A stretch of DNA of 64,000 nucleotides. Origin: Streptomyces griseoruber. Lineage in GTDB: Bacteria > Actinomycetota > Actinomycetes > Streptomycetales > Streptomycetaceae. Within the stretch, counting starts at the first letter, position 1. Each line of letters opens with the position of its first letter. This document shows, piece by piece, positions 1 through 10,300 of the stretch. The notes under the pieces were generated by a model that had not been told where the DNA came from, ran no database searches, and saw only the letters and a list, made by a program, of their open reading frames with translations. A program made the translations under genes and the position numbers. The stretch lies in the NCBI RefSeq assembly GCF_001514205.1, contig NZ_KQ948776.1, positions 245,704-309,703 on the forward strand. Reading direction: 5' to 3'.

Positions 1-46
1 GCGCTTCGAGGACGCCGAGGATTTCGCTCTCGGTCTCAGGAGTCAC
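1..46 (-). CDS. partial gene downstream of dpdI (first 15 codons only)
   Basis: A GTG start at 46 overlaps the TGA stop of the preceding gene as GTGA, the same coupling used between the other genes of this operon. The frame stays open to the window edge and reads VTPETESEILGVLEA. Nothing more is visible, so no family can be assigned. By position it would be the next member of the Dpd restriction module; DpdJ (helicase) or DpdK (phospholipase D-like) are known members of the family that are not seen elsewhere in this window. That is inference only. Confidence 0.5.
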   Translation of the reverse strand, partial: MTPETESEILGVLEA

Positions 47-753
47 CGCAGCCTCACCCAGAAGCGGTCCAGGATTCCCAGCCTCGACAGCCCGGCAAGG
101 ACCTCGGGGGTGAACGAGTTCAAGGGCGTCCCGTTCGCTTCCTGGGCGCCTGTGATCACTCGGGCGAGGACCGGGTCGACGAGTGCGGTGATCTGCTTGC
201 CGCATGCCTGGAGGCTCTCCAGCGCCGCGGCCAGCCTCGCGATGTCGCCCGGTTCGGGGACAGCGCGGTTTTTCAGGACATTGAGCACGCCATGCGCCTT
301 CTCGATCTTGATGCGGACCTCTTCCACGTCGATCCCGCTCTTGCTCAGCGTAGCGACGAGATCCTCATTGATCACCGGTACTTCACGGTTGCGTTCAGCA
401 GTCCATGCCTGCTCGACGGACTTGCGAAGGCCCTTCACGAAACCGTCGGCCGCCTTGAGATGTGCCTTCAGTGCTTGCGGTGGCGTATCGGCGTCCTGGC
501 TGGGGAGCGTTTCGGCGAGTACGCGCAGGTCTGCGGCCAGTTGGGCGGCCTGCGGACCGAGGTCGGCGTCGAAAGCGGCATGGGCTGCGCGCAGTTCGGC
601 CACGCCCCGGCTGAGGCGCTGGACCGTCTCGATGAGCGTCTCGACGTTCTCGGCCTGCCCGGCCAACTCGCCGGTGCGACGGTTGATCTTGTCCTGGTCA
701 TGGGCAGCGACCGCTGCCACACGCAGACGCTGAACTTGTTCGATGAGCGTCAT
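43..753 (-). CDS. dpdI: DpdI-like coiled-coil protein of the Dpd restriction module
   Basis: A 236-aa, highly charged, mostly helical protein. Leu/Ala heptad-like stretches over residues ~1-90 suggest a coiled coil. No enzymatic motif, signal peptide or membrane segment is visible. Its ATG overlaps the stop of the large ATPase gene upstream (ATGA at 750-753), so the two are translationally coupled and probably form a complex. The name rests on position after DpdG-DpdH and on approximate size, not on a motif. Studies of the Salmonella Montevideo dpd cluster list dpdI among genes affecting the restriction phenotype. The next gene starts inside its stop codon. Confidence 0.55.
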   Translation of the reverse strand: MTLIEQVQRLRVAAVAAHDQDKINRRTGELAGQAENVETLIETVQRLSRGVAELRAAHAAFDADLGPQAAQLAADLRVLAETLPSQDADTPPQALKAHLKAADGFVKGLRKSVEQAWTAERNREVPVINEDLVATLSKSGIDVEEVRIKIEKAHGVLNVLKNRAVPEPGDIARLAAALESLQACGKQITALVDPVLARVITGAQEANGTPLNSFTPEVLAGLSRLGILDRFWVRLR

Positions 754-3700
754 GCGCCCCCCTCGGATCCGGCCACGTCCATGACCTCACGGCTCAAGGT
801 CTCCAGCCCGGCCACGAGTCGCTGGAGGGTCTCGTCGTACTCGCGCTGAGCTTCCGAGGCGGGTCCGGCCTGGAGTTTTTGCTCCAGTGCGTTCACGGCT
901 TCCAGCGCAGGGTCGAGCCAGGCTCGGATGCGCAGGGCCGGCCTTTCGTCCAGGGTCATCAGGCGCAGGCGCTGATCGGCGGTGAGGGTGGGCCAGGCGT
1001 CGAGGCCATCACTCAGTTCTGTCACCTTCTTCAGATCACTGGCTTTCACCGACTTCGCCGCGTCGTGGAGGGCGGACGGGTTGATCGAGTTGGCTGACTG
1101 GCCAAGCGCCGCCAGGTCGGAGAGCAGGGTGTCGAGGGCATGGGCCACCTGGGCGACGTCACCGCCGAGCTCGCTCACGTCGGGTACCAGCCGTCGGGTT
1201 TCCTCGAGCAGCGGATCCAGCGTGGTGATGCGCTTCTCAATGCCGCCCACCACGCTTCTGATGGGCTCGGGAACGTGCTCAGGCCAGGCCGCCGCAGCGG
1301 CGTCGTCGCGCATTGCTCGCAGCAGGCGGGGCAGATCAATGGCCAACGGCTTGCCGGTGCCCTGACGATAGGACGTCAAGCGGAGCAGTCGCCACTGAAG
1401 GAGGTTTCGATCCGTTCGATCCGCTTTCGGATCGGCGTCGATGAAGCGGTCCTGCAATCGTCGCGTGTGGGGCCGTTCCGCAGCATCGGCGAGTTTCGGC
1501 GGACTGGCGAAGAGCGCTTTGACCCGACTCAGTGCGTCGCTCTTGTACGAGTCGGCGATCCCCAGGGCCTTACTGACGGACAGAAGAGCGTGCGCGAGCC
1601 GACCCAGTTCGGCGTCGTCACCTTCCGAAGGAAGGAGAAAAGCGGACACGCTGTCCGCCCATTCCTGGACCCTGTTCATGCACAGGCTCTGCAGCGCGTC
1701 TCCTTGCGGCACGTCCTCCCAGGACCCTTTTGCATTCACCCAGGCGAGCGCACGAAGAACTCGGACGTCGTCTACGTTGCGGTGGTCGATCGAGATCAGC
1801 GCCGTCTGCAGGCCACTGCCGTCCAGTACAACCGAGGTGTTCGCATCAAAGCTCGGCGTGAGTTCCACCCTTCCCTTGGTCCAGTCTCCGCTGTCGCCCC
1901 CGTATCCGTCTTCGAGTCCCAGAAAGCCAATGACGGCGGTGTGCACGATTTTTCGGAGATCATTGCGGTGTCTCTGAATGAGTTCGCCGGTCTTGTGCCA
2001 GTCGTCGACCGCCCGTACCAAAGACGGCTTCGAAGCCGCCGGGGGCGTGGACGTGGGCTGGGATACAACGTCCCCCCCAGGGGATTTCTGCGCCGCGTCC
2101 GAGGGTCGGCTGGGCTCTTTGCGTACCGGCGACTGCGGGAGGGTGCGCTGATCGGTGGTGAGGTCAGGCAGGGGCGGGATGGCGAATGCTTCGTGAATCG
2201 TCGGGTGGAGGTTCTGCGGTCCGTGGCCCGGACCCCAAAAGCGGACCATCCGAACGCGGCGCTCAGAAAGTTCGGGATCACCTGGCGTGCTCAGCCGGAC
2301 CTGGTCCTCGACGTTGTCGAGGACGTGCAGCGCACCGGCGTAAAAGTCGTTCTCGAATCCGGTGCTGGGAAAGCGGCCTTCGTCGAGTTCGATCTGGTCG
2401 CGGTGGAGAACGGGACGCAGGACGCGGGTCAGCACGTCGCGCGCGACGAAGGCATCGCCCTTGGACTGGCTACGGATGGCCCGGTTGAGTGCAGTCTTGC
2501 TGAATGGGAACAGGCCGACGCCTTCAACCTGCCCGAACGCTTGGTGGCACTTCTCTCGGACGGGGCATTGCAGACAGTGGTTGGGCTCCGGGCGTTCGTC
2601 CGTACGATGCTTGTCGATCTCCTTGGAGCCGACGCGTACCGCGTTGAGGTACCGGGCAGCGAACCGTGCGGGGTCGAACGGGGCTGTCTTGTCCGCGGGA
2701 AGCTCAAGATCGAAGACCTTGTAGGTCCGCGTGTACACCGTCTCCGGCATCTGGTTGACGAAGTAACCAGTTGTGACGGCCATCACGACACGCATCGGGC
2801 ACAGGGCGAGCGTCTCGGTGGGCAGCAGGGTGATTGCGTCGATGAGGCCGCCCTGGATGCCTTGGAAGATCGAGAAGTCCTCGATCAGGAGGAGGAGTTC
2901 CATCCCCTGCCTGTGCAGGTCGAGGCGTAGTTCGACGAGGAGTTGCTTGAGGTCGTCTCCCCCGATCCCGAAGACCTCACTGACCGCCGGCCCGAGTTGC
3001 TCGTTGAGCATCTTCGCTGCCAGGTCCCGCAGGGGAGCATCGCTGGCGAGTGCGCTGGCGACACTGGCGGCGTCGACGCCGGCCTTGCTGACATCGTCGA
3101 CCGAAAGGTCCAGGTCGGCCGCGGTGAAACCGAACGCGTCCTCCTTGTCCTCCGAACCCTTGCCGGAGAGCTTTTCCCGGACCAGACGCGCGATGGGACC
3201 GTTGTCGGCGAGCAACCGCCTGCGGAAGACGGGGTCGCCCAGGAGTGCGGGCAGGCCCTCCGCAGAGGCGAGGAAGGCGCGGAGATCGTTCTCCTCGGGT
3301 GTGCCGTCTTTGTCTGCTCCGCGGGTCTCGACCAGGACAGCCAACTCGTTGCGTAGACGGAGTTGTGCTGTGGTTTCATCCGCGGCAGCATCCGAAGCAG
3401 CGGCGACCTTGGCACGCAACTCCGCGGCACGTTCGCTGGTGGCGTGTTCCAGGATGAGTTCGAGGATCCCGCGCAGCGACATGCGGTGTTTGGGGACAAA
3501 GATCAGCCGGGTCGCGTCGTTGGGCTTCAGATTGATGCGAAGCCAGCGGATCAGGTGCGACTTGCCTGTGCCCGACTTCCCGAGGATGGGGATGATGGGC
3601 TGGTCCGCCGGCAGTTCCTCGACGGCGCGCCGCAGGTTGTGTTCGTCGACGATGGTGCCGCCGACAGCGCTGTCCACCCGGTCGCGCAGGAGGATCGGGA

Positions 3701-3818
3701 TCGAGGTATGCGTGGCAAGGAAGACCCCGTTAGAGGTGCTCTCCGCCTCGACCGGAATGATGGCCGGGGCCTCACGGGCCTCCCAGCATGCAGCAGGAAG
3801 AGTGCCCCGCCAGGTCAT
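750..3818 (-). CDS. dpdH: DpdH-like P-loop ATPase (1022 aa)
   Basis: A large cytoplasmic P-loop ATPase of the Dpd defence island. Walker A is GKSGTGKS at residues 80-87, and a Walker B-like LLLIEDF lies near residue 310. A four-Cys/His cluster (CLQC then CHQ) near residue 418 could bind zinc. The C-terminal ~350 residues are helical with coiled-coil character. Its ATG overlaps the dpdG stop (ATGA at 3815-3818), and a strong Shine-Dalgarno (AAGGAGG) lies just upstream. Length and position match the ~1000-aa ATPase DpdH. Its exact role in restriction is not known to me; coupling with dpdG and dpdI argues for a stoichiometric complex. Confidence 0.75.
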   Translation of the reverse strand: MTWRGTLPAACWEAREAPAIIPVEAESTSNGVFLATHTSIPILLRDRVDSAVGGTIVDEHNLRRAVEELPADQPIIPILGKSGTGKSHLIRWLRINLKPNDATRLIFVPKHRMSLRGILELILEHATSERAAELRAKVAAASDAAADETTAQLRLRNELAVLVETRGADKDGTPEENDLRAFLASAEGLPALLGDPVFRRRLLADNGPIARLVREKLSGKGSEDKEDAFGFTAADLDLSVDDVSKAGVDAASVASALASDAPLRDLAAKMLNEQLGPAVSEVFGIGGDDLKQLLVELRLDLHRQGMELLLLIEDFSIFQGIQGGLIDAITLLPTETLALCPMRVVMAVTTGYFVNQMPETVYTRTYKVFDLELPADKTAPFDPARFAARYLNAVRVGSKEIDKHRTDERPEPNHCLQCPVREKCHQAFGQVEGVGLFPFSKTALNRAIRSQSKGDAFVARDVLTRVLRPVLHRDQIELDEGRFPSTGFENDFYAGALHVLDNVEDQVRLSTPGDPELSERRVRMVRFWGPGHGPQNLHPTIHEAFAIPPLPDLTTDQRTLPQSPVRKEPSRPSDAAQKSPGGDVVSQPTSTPPAASKPSLVRAVDDWHKTGELIQRHRNDLRKIVHTAVIGFLGLEDGYGGDSGDWTKGRVELTPSFDANTSVVLDGSGLQTALISIDHRNVDDVRVLRALAWVNAKGSWEDVPQGDALQSLCMNRVQEWADSVSAFLLPSEGDDAELGRLAHALLSVSKALGIADSYKSDALSRVKALFASPPKLADAAERPHTRRLQDRFIDADPKADRTDRNLLQWRLLRLTSYRQGTGKPLAIDLPRLLRAMRDDAAAAAWPEHVPEPIRSVVGGIEKRITTLDPLLEETRRLVPDVSELGGDVAQVAHALDTLLSDLAALGQSANSINPSALHDAAKSVKASDLKKVTELSDGLDAWPTLTADQRLRLMTLDERPALRIRAWLDPALEAVNALEQKLQAGPASEAQREYDETLQRLVAGLETLSREVMDVAGSEGGA

Positions 3819-4738
3819 CGCTTTCCTCCTTGAACCAGGGTGACGTGCGTTTGACGTTGGCTATCGAATCGTGACAGCCGGATGCCGTCGGCGTCCGGCA
3901 GGGTGTCGAAGACGAGTCGGCCGCGGTCCTGCAGGATGCGCAGCGCCTGGCCTACCGAACTGTCTGCGCAGTCTTGTGCGATGCCCGGGTCAGGGTCTCC
4001 GTCGGGAAGGGACGCCACGAGGGAGGCGCGGACGAGACCGCCGTGCAGCACAGGCAGTTTGGTCGCCAACTGGCCCAGGAAGTCGCCGATGGGCATCTGT
4101 CCGGCAGGCAGTTCGTCCAAGACGTCGTTGATCGCCACGACGGGGAGGGGCACAAGTCCCGATTTGGCCTGTACGAGCGAAGGCGCCGCGAGGCCAAGTG
4201 CCTGTCCCCATCGGGCGCTGGGACCCCAGCGTGTGTCGTTGGTGATGGCCCAGGTCTCATTGTCCGGGTCCGGGAATTGCGCGTGCTGGAGGGCCTGAAC
4301 GCCGCTGGTCCACGACAGGGGACGCCCGAGCGCGTCCTGCGCGAGGAACCACGACATCGCTCTCAGCAGATCGCGTGCCCCGCCGGTGAGGCTCTCTCCC
4401 GGGCCGGTCTGCCACGGGTCTCCGTCGCGGTCCAGGTCGAGGGCATGCTTTTGGAGTGTCCGGCGGAACGCCGTCGGCGACAGGGTGCCCCCCGTGGCAG
4501 CGACGGTGTCGCTCACGGTGATCACACCGGCCGTGTCGCTGCAGAGCATCCCGATCGCCCGGAAGGTGGACAGGGTGTCCGCGACACCTTCAGCGGAGGA
4601 GACGGCCTCGTTCAGGCCTGGCGGTCTGAACGCCTCGATCAACTCTTCCTCCGTCCAGGCCCGTCGGGATCCGGTGAGGAAGTTGATGATGGAGCGGCCA
4701 AGCGCAGGAAGGCTTCGCGGTGGGTTCAGAACAGCCAT
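3815..4738 (-). CDS. dpdG: DpdG-like protein (307 aa)
   Basis: A soluble 307-aa protein with no recognised catalytic motif. The N-terminal third, with EEELIEAF and a following sensor-like helix, looks winged-helix-like; the middle is Trp-rich. It sits between the RecQ-like helicase (TGATG overlap at 4736-4740) and the ATPase (ATGA overlap), so helicase-DpdG-ATPase are made from one coupled message. The assignment rests on order and size. Genetic work in Salmonella implicated dpdG in restriction rather than in modification. Confidence 0.65.
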   Translation of the reverse strand: MAVLNPPRSLPALGRSIINFLTGSRRAWTEEELIEAFRPPGLNEAVSSAEGVADTLSTFRAIGMLCSDTAGVITVSDTVAATGGTLSPTAFRRTLQKHALDLDRDGDPWQTGPGESLTGGARDLLRAMSWFLAQDALGRPLSWTSGVQALQHAQFPDPDNETWAITNDTRWGPSARWGQALGLAAPSLVQAKSGLVPLPVVAINDVLDELPAGQMPIGDFLGQLATKLPVLHGGLVRASLVASLPDGDPDPGIAQDCADSSVGQALRILQDRGRLVFDTLPDADGIRLSRFDSQRQTHVTLVQGGKR

Positions 4739-7344
4739 CAGAGTCTCCTGAGGAAGTCGTCAATGGTCCAGTGAGGGCTGCGGATGCTCTTGATGAGTCC
4801 ATCTGGATAGGCCGGGTCGGGCATGTCTTCCGGGACGACCACGACGCGCAGCGGTCCGCTGGTAGGGGCGAGCCAAGAGAGGGGCGGCGTCTGCCCGTGC
4901 TCCATCAGGATCAGACTCGGCACCGAGAGGCGCGCAGGTATCCCTCCGGTACGCAGGGGGTCCACGACGACCATGCCCTCGTCGGCGAACCGCGAGGCCG
5001 TACGGATGGCCGGAAGCCCAAGCAGCGCGGCGGGGGCGACGATGCCGCGTACGCCGTTGGTGACGCATGACTGGACGAGGTTGCTCAGGGCAGTTCTGAG
5101 GCGTCCGCTGGGGTAGGTGACCACAATGCTGCGGTGGCCGGCGGCCAGGTTCGCCAGGGCTGCGCTGGGGCTTCTGCCGAGGTCGGGCATGAGCGCTTCT
5201 GCGACGAGGGGACGCGCGGTGTGCAAGGTGGGCTGGTGCACGTGCCCCTCTGCAGGGCATCCGGAGCACGCGGGCGCCACATTCTGGCTGGCCCTCATCG
5301 CGCCTATGTCCGTGTAGGTGTACTCCTCGCTCAGTACGCGTCCCCAGCATTCTCTTCTTGCCAGCAGGCGGGTGATGCGCGCAATTGAGGCGGCTTCGGC
5401 ATCCTTGATCTCCGTGCGGGTCTTCTGCAGGGCAGCCTCGAGAGTCTCCTGGTCCAGGTTGGCCACGTGCGGTCTGAGCCGTACCGGGACGTGGCTCACG
5501 AAGGCAGTCCACTCCTTGTCGAACCGTGCTTGCCACGCCTGCTCGGACTCGCCGGGTATGCGTTCGACGACCGGGGGGGCCAGCCTTGCGATGGTGATGA
5601 GGTTGGCACGTTCCATGAGGACGAGCGTGTTGCGGTTCCACAGTTGGTTGGCGTCCGAGGGCTCGTCGCCGTGCTCGGGTACCACCGTGGTGTCCAGGAC
5701 CAGACCGTTGCCCGCCTCCTTCGGGGGCGGGTCCTGATCCCGCATGGCTTGCCATCGGTTCCACGCCTTGACGTCCCCGATCACGGTCGCGTTTTCGACT
5801 TGCTGGCCTTCGGCCTCGTCAGGCACGGCGGGAAGCCAGACCGACAGCGCCGCGTGGCCGTCGCGTCCCGCGCGGCCGACTTCCTGGTAGAAGCGGTCGA
5901 CCGAGGCAGGCACGCACGCATGCACCACTGTACGGACGTCGCTCTGGTCCACTCCAAGGCCAAAAGCGCTGGTGCCGACCACGATGTCGGTCGTGGTCGG
6001 CCCATCGTCGCCGGACCATCCGCGCATGATGCCAAGACGCTCGGCAGAACCGAGGCCTCCGTGAAAGACGGCGGTGCGTGCAAACCCGGCAGCCCTCAGG
6101 CGCTCAGCGATGATCCTGGCGGGCTCCTTCTTGGTGGTGTAGATGATCGCCGGCCGCGGAAGGTGGTGCATCGCCTCGGTGAGACGGTCCATCCGGACGT
6201 CGGGGGAGGTGGTGGTGCCCAGGAGGTAGCGCAGTTCGGAGCGCAGGAAGGTCGATCCAACGAACAGTGACTCGGCGCTGCCAGCGAAGAGCCGGTCGTT
6301 GAGTCGGAGGCTGGGTGCCGACAGCGTTGCGGACAAGAGTGTGACGCGTGGCGGGGGGTGCCCGGCACCGGTGGCGAGTTCTCGCAGTTCGCCCACGAGT
6401 GAGGCGACGATCTGGAACTCTGGCCGAAAGCTCAGGCCCCACAGACGCACCAGGTGCGCCTCGTCGATGACCAGGCTGGTGAGTTGGCCGGTTGTCGCAA
6501 GGGTGCGCAGCATGGTGGTGAAACCTCGTACGAGGGCTTCGGGCGAGGTTAGAAGGATCCGCTGAGTTCCCTCGCGCAGGCGTTCCTTGATGGCTGCGCG
6601 TTCCTCGCTGATGCGGTCGCTGTGATAGGCCAGTTCGCGAGGGAGTACGGACGCCGGGAATCGCTTGCGCAGGTGGCGTTCCTGGTCGAGTGCCAGGGCG
6701 ATGGTGGGCAGCACCACGATGGTGGTTCCGCGTGCACGAAGCAGTCCAGGGGCCAGACCGACGAGGGATTTGCCCGTGCCGGTGGGCAGGACGACGTGCA
6801 GGGTGGAGGCCGGGTCCGCCAGGGAGGCGGTGCGCACTGCGCTGGCCTGGCTGCGTGAACGGTAGTGGTTGATATCGGGAGCGATCGCGTGCAGGGCTGG
6901 ATCGACGGGCACCGGGCTGTTCGGGCGGGCGCTGGTGTCCGCCGTGGTGTTGCCGGTGCCGATGAACGGACCGGGGCTTGCGCTGGCGAGATCGATCCAG
7001 CGGGGGTCGCCGTGGAGCCAGTGGGGCGTCCAGGCATCACCGAGGCGCACAGTGTGCCGTGTGGCGCCGAACCGTTCGACACGCAGGTGTGCTCGCTCGA
7101 GCGCCTGCAGGGCGATTCCGCGCTCGTGGAGGTTGATCTCCAGTTCGTGGTGGCGCTGGCCCGTCACGCCGGCTTGATGGCGGAGCATCTGAGCCAGCAG
7201 GGCGGCGATGTCGCCGCTGAAGGCAGGCCCGGCAAGGGGTGAGCGCCAGGCATCGGCGAACCGCCGGTGGGGGCCGGTGAGCTGTTCTGTCGATGCCTCC
7301 TTTCCCAGGACCATGCGCTGGATGATGTCGAGTTGAGCGGTCAC
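4738..7344 (-). CDS. dpdF: DpdF-like RecQ-family DNA helicase
   Basis: A superfamily 2 helicase of about 868 aa. Visible motifs: Walker A PTGTGKS near residue 190, DEAH box VIDEAHLV near 293, SAT motif LLSATLSAP, and a RecQ-style motif VI QEVGRAGRDG near 495. A Cys-rich knuckle (CSGCPAEGH) lies near 695, and a C-terminal region resembles a phosphoribosyltransferase- or TOPRIM-like fold without being identifiable. I chose GTG 7344 because it overlaps the dpdE stop as GTGA like its neighbours; an in-frame GTG six bases earlier (7350) is possible. Expected to unwind or translocate on DNA lacking the 7-deazaguanine mark during restriction. Confidence 0.8.
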   Translation of the reverse strand: MTAQLDIIQRMVLGKEASTEQLTGPHRRFADAWRSPLAGPAFSGDIAALLAQMLRHQAGVTGQRHHELEINLHERGIALQALERAHLRVERFGATRHTVRLGDAWTPHWLHGDPRWIDLASASPGPFIGTGNTTADTSARPNSPVPVDPALHAIAPDINHYRSRSQASAVRTASLADPASTLHVVLPTGTGKSLVGLAPGLLRARGTTIVVLPTIALALDQERHLRKRFPASVLPRELAYHSDRISEERAAIKERLREGTQRILLTSPEALVRGFTTMLRTLATTGQLTSLVIDEAHLVRLWGLSFRPEFQIVASLVGELRELATGAGHPPPRVTLLSATLSAPSLRLNDRLFAGSAESLFVGSTFLRSELRYLLGTTTSPDVRMDRLTEAMHHLPRPAIIYTTKKEPARIIAERLRAAGFARTAVFHGGLGSAERLGIMRGWSGDDGPTTTDIVVGTSAFGLGVDQSDVRTVVHACVPASVDRFYQEVGRAGRDGHAALSVWLPAVPDEAEGQQVENATVIGDVKAWNRWQAMRDQDPPPKEAGNGLVLDTTVVPEHGDEPSDANQLWNRNTLVLMERANLITIARLAPPVVERIPGESEQAWQARFDKEWTAFVSHVPVRLRPHVANLDQETLEAALQKTRTEIKDAEAASIARITRLLARRECWGRVLSEEYTYTDIGAMRASQNVAPACSGCPAEGHVHQPTLHTARPLVAEALMPDLGRSPSAALANLAAGHRSIVVTYPSGRLRTALSNLVQSCVTNGVRGIVAPAALLGLPAIRTASRFADEGMVVVDPLRTGGIPARLSVPSLILMEHGQTPPLSWLAPTSGPLRVVVVPEDMPDPAYPDGLIKSIRSPHWTIDDFLRRL

Positions 7345-10300
7345 GCGCACCCGTCCTGCTCCGGGCTGCGGCCCGAGACCACGACCACACCGGTGCTGTC
7401 CAGGCGGAGCGACGGTGTCTGGAGGGCTGTCATGAGCGCTTGGCCCGCCAGCGCTTCCGTATCCACTTCTTCCTCCAGTTCAGCGCGCTCGTTTCCCTCC
7501 GAACGCGCGGCACGCAGTCTCAACTGCCGCAGTCGGGTGGCGATGTCGGTCTCGGCCAGGGCCAGGGCCCGGGTGCGGGTTGCCTCTACGGCGTCGTCGC
7601 TGTGGACCAGGCGCTGGGCACTGTGTTCAGCAGCTCGCCAGCGCGGCGCCCATTGGTCGGCCGGGATGAATGCGTATGCGTGTTTGATGCGCTCTGAGTT
7701 GAGTGCGTAGTCGCCTCCGGGCTCTGCGGGCGTCGGCTTGGCATAGCGTGCCTGCAGGGCGTCGAGGTGGCGCCCGTCGGTGATGGGTGTGCCGTCTGCG
7801 TCGGTCCACACGGTCGCGATGAGCGGCGGGAAGAGCGCGTCGGCGCGGCGTCGCAGCGACGGCAAGTCCACCAGGTCGCTGGTCCAGGCTGCAGCAAGTT
7901 GGTCGAGCAGGTCGCTTTCCGGGCTGGCCTGCAGCGGCTGCGCTTCGATGGCGTAGTCGAAGCGGTAGGCAAGGCGCTCTGCGTAGGGCCAGGTGGGGAT
8001 CCACCGCCACATGCCGAAGGCTCTCCCCCGGTCGTCGTTCCACAGGAAGTCGGACACGGCATCGATGAACTGATCGCCGTAGCGGTAGAGGCGGACGTCT
8101 TCGTGCTCGACGGCCACTTTGCGCACGAAGGTGCCGCGGTGTCCTGCGAGCGGCACGAAGTCGCGCTGCAGTCGCGCTGCGGATACCAGCGGCATCTGAA
8201 CGTGCCCGGCTGCCAGCCGGCTGACGGGTTCGTAGCTGCCGATCGCATGGGCGGGGTCGCCTGCGGGGGCGAACCGCAGGTTCCCGGCCGCCCGCCGCGA
8301 GGACAGCAGTGCATCGGTGACGTCGGCGAACGAGGCTGCCTGGCTCTCCGATGCCATCATCCGTCCGTACACCGAGCGCTCGTCAGCGGGTGCTTCGATG
8401 CTGTCCAGGGCGTCCTGTTCCTGTACGCGCTTGACCTCGTCCTCGAGCATGGTGCGGACCATGCGGATGGCGTCGGGTGCGGCATCGGCACCGTGCTCGA
8501 ACAGCAGGTCCCAGGCGGCGTCTGTGGCGGCGTCCACCGCATGCTGCAGGCTGGCTATCGACGTGTCGAAGACGGCGAACCCTTCGCTGAGGATCTGCAT
8601 CCACGCTGCGGCAAGCGACTGCGGGTCGGTCGTCTCGGCTACCCAGTAGGAGCGCCAGGCCCCGCCTTCGCGACGGGCGTCCCAGCGGTCGCACCGGCCG
8701 ATACGCTGCTCGAGGCGGTTTGCCCTGGGCGGAAGGCCCACGTGGATGAGGAGATCGGCGAACTGGAGGTTGCGTCCTTCTTCCGCTGAGTGGTCGGCAA
8801 CGAGGACGGCTGCCGTCCGGCTCTGCTCGAAATCACGCACTGCCTGCTCGGAGGCTGCGGGCGAGTCGCTCGCCAGGTGCTGGTAGACAGCCCCGGGAAG
8901 CACTTCCTTGAACGTGCCGGCCAACTCCCCTGCCAACTGCGGGGTCGGGCAGAAGACGACCACCCGCTCACGTGCTTTGAACAGGTAGGTCAGTGCATCG
9001 GCCAGCGGGCGTGCCATGTCGCGGCGGCGGCTGACGAAGCGCAGGTCGCTCTCGATGCGGTCGAGCGCGTCCTGCTCGCCCGGCGTGGCGGCCACTCGGC
9101 ACTGGGCCCACTCGCACAGGGCGTCCGGGTCCAAGGACAATGCCACGGCCGTCGCAAAGGCCGACGCTGCCTCGCGGCGGGCCTCCTGGTCGAACTCACA
9201 AGCAGCAAGAGCCTCCTGGCGCCAGTTGTCCAAAAGGGAGGCAAGGCCAGCAAAAGCGGACGAGGGAAGAACCACCTGCTGGGGGCGCAGACGCCCGGTG
9301 ACCCGGTACGACTCGTGCAGCGCAGCGGTACGACGGGTGCGCAGCATCCGGCGGTGGACCCGATACACCTCGGACACATAGGTGCGCAGCGCGCCGATCG
9401 CAACGGCCAGCGCATGCCGGTCCGGTCCTGCGACTGCCTGCCTGACCTCACCGATCAAGGCGGCGACTTCAGCGTCTTCAGGGAACGCGGCGCCGATCTC
9501 CGTGAGGCGCTTGTTCAGCAGCACGCCAGGAAAGTGGGGCTGCAGTCCAAGGAACAGCCGGCCCAGCGCGGAACGCGCCTCCATGCGCTGGCGCAGGTCC
9601 TCGGCCGTCGTGTCCCGGTACACGGCCGGGTCGAGCAGTTTGAGCATGGCCAGGAAGGCGCGTTCGTTGTGCAGCGCGGGCGTCGCCGACAGCAACAGCA
9701 GGCGCGGGCTGGCTCCGGCAACCTCGGCAAGGCGCGTGTAACGACGGGACAGTTCGGGCAGCTCGCTGTGCGCCAGGCGGGCCAGATGGTGCGCCTCATC
9801 GACCACGACGAGATCAGCCGGCTCCCACGTGTCGGGGGCGTCGTCGCGGGAGTACACGATGCGGGCGCCCGGGAAGTCACCGGTCCGGAACTTGCCCGAC
9901 AGTTCACGGCGCCACTGCTCCACGAGGAACGGCGGGAGAATCAGTTGCACGGTGAGGTCGGGCTGGTCCAGCAGGAGTTCCCGCACGACAAGGCCGGCCT
10001 CGATCGTCTTGCCGAGACCGACCTCATCGGCCAGGAGGTAGCGCTGCACCGGGTCCTGCAGCACACGCCACACGGTCTCGACCTGGTGCTCGTACAACTC
10101 GATACCGCTCGAGAGGGCGCCGCGCATGCCGTGGGCCGCCGAACGCTGCGTCAGGATGCTCTGCAGGAAGGGACGCCGCATGTCGGCCAGCAGAGGCGAT
10201 TCCAGCAGTCCGGCGCCGGCAAAGCCGACGGGGTCGGTCAGCGACTGGTCCCAGCGGACATACAGGTCCGCTTCGGCAAGGTATCCCTCCCAGTTGCGCG

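Noticed and set aside
1140..2930. A 596-codon plus-strand frame
   Set aside because: Antisense to the dpdH ATPase gene with its Walker motifs; composition is that of a shadow frame.
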